A stretch of DNA of 64,000 nucleotides, from the NCBI GenBank assembly GCA_964459305.1, contig CAYWNA010000029.1, positions 13,722-77,721 of the forward strand. Reading direction: 5' to 3'. Origin of the DNA: CAYWNA01 sp964459305 (GTDB lineage Bacteria; Planctomycetota; Planctomycetia; Pirellulales; Pirellulaceae). The notes under the pieces were generated by a model. It was not told the origin of the DNA and made no database searches. It saw only the letters and a program-made list of their open reading frames with translations. This document shows, one piece after another, positions 60,925 through 64,000 of the stretch (positions within the stretch are counted from its first letter, which is position 1; each line of letters opens with the position of its first letter). The position numbers and the translations under genes are program-made.

Positions 60925-62520
60925 TCAGTCGCGGAGCCCGCGGTCTCTTATGCCTTTGCGAATCTCGACCCACTGCCCCATGTTGTCGATGACTTGGATG
61001 GACGAGAGGCCCGTCTTGGCGGCGCTGGTGCGAAGGTCCTCGCTTGAGACCTTGCGGAAGTCGGGCATGCCGAGGTACTTGCCTCCGAGCAGCGCTGCTC
61101 CACCTGGCCGCAGCACGCGATAGACCTCGCGCATTTTCTTCCCCCGGTCACCCCAAATCAAAACGGGGCCGATACCGGCGATCAGGTCGAACGACTCCGC
61201 CCCGAACGACAGGCCGTCATCCAGTTTGCCGACCTGGCAGGAAATACGGTCGTTCAAGTTCGCCTTGGCGATCCGTTGTTCGGCTTCCTTGGCGACTTTT
61301 TCTGAAGGATACAGGGCGGTGATCTCTAAGTGGGTGATCTCTACGAATCCTTGCTGCATGCTTTGGACTCCGCCGCTGTCGTTGGAGCAGACCAACAGGC
61401 ACTTGCCTTCGGTGATGGCGTAGTCGGCGATGAAACGGCTGACCAGCATGTGTGGGCCGAGCCCGGAACGGTGAGCTGCCTGCGGTGCATCCGGGCCGAT
61501 GATCTTGACCCATTGACCGCGCGCGTCGATGACTTGCGCTCCGGCAATTCCCGATTCAGCGACGATCTTCCTCAGCTTCTCCGTGGTGATTTTGTGCTCG
61601 TGCGGCGTATAGAGGTATCGGCCGCCGAGAAAGGCCACGCCGCTCGGCTTGAGCACGCGATCGGCTTCCTTCAGGCACTTACCGATGTCGGGGATAAATG
61701 TCAACGTACCGCGGCTGACGATGACATCCGCGTAGTCATCCTCGAAGGGCAAGTCCTGGGCGTCTCCGGCAACGAAGCGGATGCGGTCCTGAAGACCTGC
61801 TTCGCTGATCCGTTTGTCGAAGAGCGGTTTCATCTCCGCGTCGATGTCCAGCCCGATGATCGTCAGTTTCGAGCGTTTTGCCAACTCGATATCGAGGGCG
61901 CCCGTCCCGCATCCAATGTCGATACAGATTCCCTCGCGAATCCCGCCGATTTCGCCGAGCATGCGCGCGGCCGTCATGGGGTACGTGTGTTTGACACGTT
62001 TCTTCGCGACCCAATCAATCGCCTCGGCATGTGACATGCCGCCGACGATGGTGAAGCCCGCCGGCGACTCGGACCACAGCCGATGCCCGGTCGGGCCGCC
62101 AACAAAACGGACGAGCTCAGCCGCCTCAGGATGCTTGCCGACCACGGCTGCCCAGACCGGCTCGCCGGAAGGATGCTTCCAGGCGACCGGTTTGGCCTCC
62201 GGAAACGACTGGACCGCCGTTTTGCCTTTGGGCTCGGCCGGCATGCCGAGGACGACATCGCATTGGAGTTGCTTCTTCTGAACCAGTGCGTTCAGTTCGG
62301 CTTCCGGCAGGAAGCGGATCGTCACTTCGATTTGCGTGCGTCGTGTGTACTCTTTCGCAATGGTGCGCAGTGGATCGGCCAAACGATTGTCGGCTAGGAC
62401 CTTGCATGCCGCAGGCTCCTCGGCTGCCCGCCCAGCGGATGGCAGGTCGCTCAACAGCAGCAAGCACAGGGGAAGGATCATCAGCATGGGCCGTGCGGGA
62501 GTTTTCATGGAACGGTACAT
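60925..62520 (-). CDS. Exported fusion of a binding-protein-like domain and two methyltransferase-like domains
   Basis: A protein of 531 residues from ATG 62520, with an AGGAG box. A Sec signal peptide (about 9-33) is followed by a molybdate-binding-protein-like domain (about 35-150, ending HRLWSESPAGFTIVGG). The first SAM-dependent methyltransferase domain has motif I as CIDIGCGTGALDIELAKRS, then GDAQDLPF and LKPSGVAFLGGRYLY. A second, related domain follows, with a degenerate motif I (CLLVCSNDSGGVQS) but an intact post-motif segment (REVYRVLRPGGAALLGGKYLG). An exported SAM methyltransferase is strange, since SAM is cytoplasmic. It is followed upstream by cydB on the same strand. Confidence 0.75.
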   Translation of the reverse strand: MYRSMKTPARPMLMILPLCLLLLSDLPSAGRAAEEPAACKVLADNRLADPLRTIAKEYTRRTQIEVTIRFLPEAELNALVQKKQLQCDVVLGMPAEPKGKTAVQSFPEAKPVAWKHPSGEPVWAAVVGKHPEAAELVRFVGGPTGHRLWSESPAGFTIVGGMSHAEAIDWVAKKRVKHTYPMTAARMLGEIGGIREGICIDIGCGTGALDIELAKRSKLTIIGLDIDAEMKPLFDKRISEAGLQDRIRFVAGDAQDLPFEDDYADVIVSRGTLTFIPDIGKCLKEADRVLKPSGVAFLGGRYLYTPHEHKITTEKLRKIVAESGIAGAQVIDARGQWVKIIGPDAPQAAHRSGLGPHMLVSRFIADYAITEGKCLLVCSNDSGGVQSMQQGFVEITHLEITALYPSEKVAKEAEQRIAKANLNDRISCQVGKLDDGLSFGAESFDLIAGIGPVLIWGDRGKKMREVYRVLRPGGAALLGGKYLGMPDFRKVSSEDLRTSAAKTGLSSIQVIDNMGQWVEIRKGIRDRGLRD

Positions 62521-62638
62521 CGCTTTCTCCTGGCCGGTAGGCTTAGCTGATCGCAGGATAGATCTCTCGATAATACCCTGGGGAGGTTCATTGATCTTCA
62601 AGTCCGCGCTGGTACGCGGCGGTCAGGCAATTGTCGAC

Positions 62639-63670
62639 TCAGTAGCTGTGGTGCTCATTGAGTTGGACCTTGCCTCGAAAGACCCAATAGATAGCGGTCG
62701 TATAGGTGAGCACAATCGGGACGCCGATGGCAGCAACGAGGGTCATAACCGTCAGCGTCAATTGACTTGATGAATGATCGAATGCGGTCAGGCTGACGCC
62801 GCCTTCGAGCGTCGTTGGGATGAAGGTAGGGAACATGCTGACGCCGGCCATGCCGAACGCGCCGAGGATGATGGCAGAGGAAGCCAGCAATGCAGGAAAG
62901 TCCCTGCCTTGTCTTGCGGCCAGGGGCGCATAAGAAAGACCGGCGAGTGTGATCACTATGAACAGCCCCACGAGACCAGGATGACTGGCGGCTGTCTTGA
63001 ATAGGTGCGGGGAATCGAAGGCGGTGTAAACTGCCCACGCCAGAAACAGAACCAGAAAGGCTACCCAGCATCTGACAGCCCGATGACGCATGCGTTGTTG
63101 AAGATCGCCGTCGGTTTTGCAGGCCATGAACAGTGCCCCATGCATCGCCAGCAGAACAATGCCGACAACGCCTGTCAGCAGGGCATATGGATTGAGCAGG
63201 TTAAGGAATCCACCTGTGTATGTTTCGGCCCGGTCGATGGGCAAACCCCGCATGACATTCCCCAGTGCCACACCCAACAGAAGTGGCGCGACAATGGAAC
63301 CAAGACTGAATGCCCAGTCGAAACAAGTACGCCAAGCGCGCGATTCAACCTTTGAGCGAAACTCCAACGCGACAGCTCGAAAGATCAACGCCACCATCAA
63401 CAGCATGATGGCCAAATACATGCTTGACGCAAAGAGGGCATAGACTGGGGGAAAGGCAGCAAAGAGCGCACCACCACCGGTGAGCAGCCAGACTTCATTA
63501 CCGTCCCAGATCGGGCCGATTGCATTGAGGTGCAGGCGTCGATCTCGGTCATCTTCGGAAAACAGATGCCACATACCCACTCCCAAGTCGAATCCATCGA
63601 GGATGGCGTAGCCGGCGAAAAGAACGAAGATCAACATGAACCAGATCGTCTGCAGTACTTCGTGACTCAT
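62639..63670 (-). CDS. cydB: Cytochrome bd ubiquinol oxidase subunit II
   Basis: A protein of 343 residues from ATG 63670, with an AGGAGG box. About nine membrane segments are seen. CydB motifs include GYAILDGFDLGVGM, WDGNEVWLLTGGGALFAAFPPVYA near the N-terminus and a late GVSMFPTFIPTT segment. Together with cydA upstream it forms the high-affinity terminal oxidase bd. The spacer to cydA is about 115 bases. Confidence 0.95.
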   Translation of the reverse strand: MSHEVLQTIWFMLIFVLFAGYAILDGFDLGVGMWHLFSEDDRDRRLHLNAIGPIWDGNEVWLLTGGGALFAAFPPVYALFASSMYLAIMLLMVALIFRAVALEFRSKVESRAWRTCFDWAFSLGSIVAPLLLGVALGNVMRGLPIDRAETYTGGFLNLLNPYALLTGVVGIVLLAMHGALFMACKTDGDLQQRMRHRAVRCWVAFLVLFLAWAVYTAFDSPHLFKTAASHPGLVGLFIVITLAGLSYAPLAARQGRDFPALLASSAIILGAFGMAGVSMFPTFIPTTLEGGVSLTAFDHSSSQLTLTVMTLVAAIGVPIVLTYTTAIYWVFRGKVQLNEHHSY

Positions 63671-63785
63671 GATGTGACCTCCTGTATTACTAGCTTCAAG
63701 GATCGTTAACTTTTTGACAGAGTTGAGCGACCAACGGGAGCGAGCCAGTGCTAACCGAGCGGTAGCTCGCATTTGGTTGGTGGCC

Positions 63786-64000
63786 CTAGCCGCCCTGTGC
63801 CGCAGCGGTGTCGTTCAAATCGTGCGATACTTCGCGTTTGAGCAAGAACAGATAGAGAGCAAGCAGTAAGGCATAGATCGAAGAAAAAAGGACAATCGAA
63901 AAGAGAATCTGGCCGGCGGGAACGGTGGGCGAGGCTGCATCCGCCGTGCGAAGCAGATGGTAGACCGCCCAGGGTTGGCGTCCAACTTCCGCAGCGGCCC
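63786..64000 (-). CDS. cydA: Cytochrome bd ubiquinol oxidase subunit I, C-terminal part (cut by window edge)
   Basis: The final 70 codons of the gene run off the window. They contain EVGRQPWAVYHLLRTADA, the conserved CydA C-terminal GRQPW motif, followed by a membrane helix (ILFSIVLFSSIYALLLALYLFLL) and an ending TAAAQGG before the TAG at 63786. The gene lies ahead of cydB on the same strand. Confidence 0.9.
   Translation of the reverse strand, partial: AAAEVGRQPWAVYHLLRTADAASPTVPAGQILFSIVLFSSIYALLLALYLFLLKREVSHDLNDTAAAQGG

Noticed and set aside
1..64000. tRNA genes, rRNA genes, CRISPR arrays and complete insertion sequences
   Set aside because: I read all spacers for cloverleaf-like and regularly spaced repeats. 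The palindromic repeats are single hairpins, not arrays, and no transposase is visible. A weak tRNA could be missed by eye.

Overview
The window looks like a chromosomal segment of a Planctomycetota bacterium of Pirellulales type, and probably comes from a metagenome or a draft assembly. The evidence is taxonomic style rather than a marker gene. There are many TAT-exported proteins with the SRRxFL leader, DUF1080 and Gfo/Idh/MocA sugar-metabolism genes, MoxR/DUF58/VWA operons, archaeal-type tetrahydromethanopterin C1 genes (mch), an LEPR-XLL leader peptide, and many short palindromic repeats in spacers. No tRNA, rRNA, CRISPR array, complete insertion sequence or replication origin was found.

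Layout: 0-6 kb holds a beta-propeller fragment, a sugar isomerase, a MoxR-DUF58 pair and an MFS carrier. 6.6-12.2 kb holds a PaaK-like ligase, a class V aminotransferase, an E2-type acyltransferase and an M3 peptidase. 12-18 kb (minus strand) holds a Gfo/Idh oxidoreductase, ApbE, an FGE-sulfatase-type protein, and a RimK-like ATP-grasp ligase coupled to mch. 18.3-24.6 kb holds a DtxR/MntR regulator and a tightly overlapping MoxR-DUF58-parvulin-BatD-like-BatA operon. 24.6-28 kb holds a GalT-like nucleotidyltransferase and a GH57 glucanotransferase. 28-37 kb holds bioD, a histidine kinase, an aminotransferase overlapping nadC, a ComEA-like gene with a decayed duplicate, and two Uma2 genes that each carry one in-frame TGA. 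37-44 kb holds ruvB with two tandem zinc-ribbon membrane proteins, a NarL-type regulator, a mandelate-racemase-type enzyme and rplM-rpsI. 44-52 kb holds a gluzincin, a PEP-mutase-type enzyme, DUF1080 and Gfo/Idh genes, a double Dabb lipoprotein and a TyrA-chorismate mutase fusion. 52-61 kb is a patchwork of intact genes and gene fragments. 61-64 kb holds an exported binding-protein/methyltransferase fusion and cydB-cydA.

The most interesting locus is at about 54.7-56.7 kb. A TAT-leader protein ends in seven TTxxxGEE repeats. This matches the TTxxxxEE core motif of plesiocin-type graspetides (omega-ester peptides made by ATP-grasp ligases). A divergent ATP-grasp gene lies 0.56 kb away but has lost its middle. 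Between them is a tandem copy of the promoter and leader region, fused in frame to a chorismate-mutase domain closely similar to the 3' end of the nearby tyrA. I read this as a graspetide-like locus, unusual for its TAT-exported precursor, caught during duplication, chimera formation and decay.

Spacers carry several palindromic repeat families. The clearest is a 62-69 bp GTAGCYGA...GCTAC palindrome present seven times. Another palindrome is translated inside the signal-peptide region of the BatD-like protein. Numerous frameshifts and nonsense codons may be real decay or sequencing errors; read data would decide.
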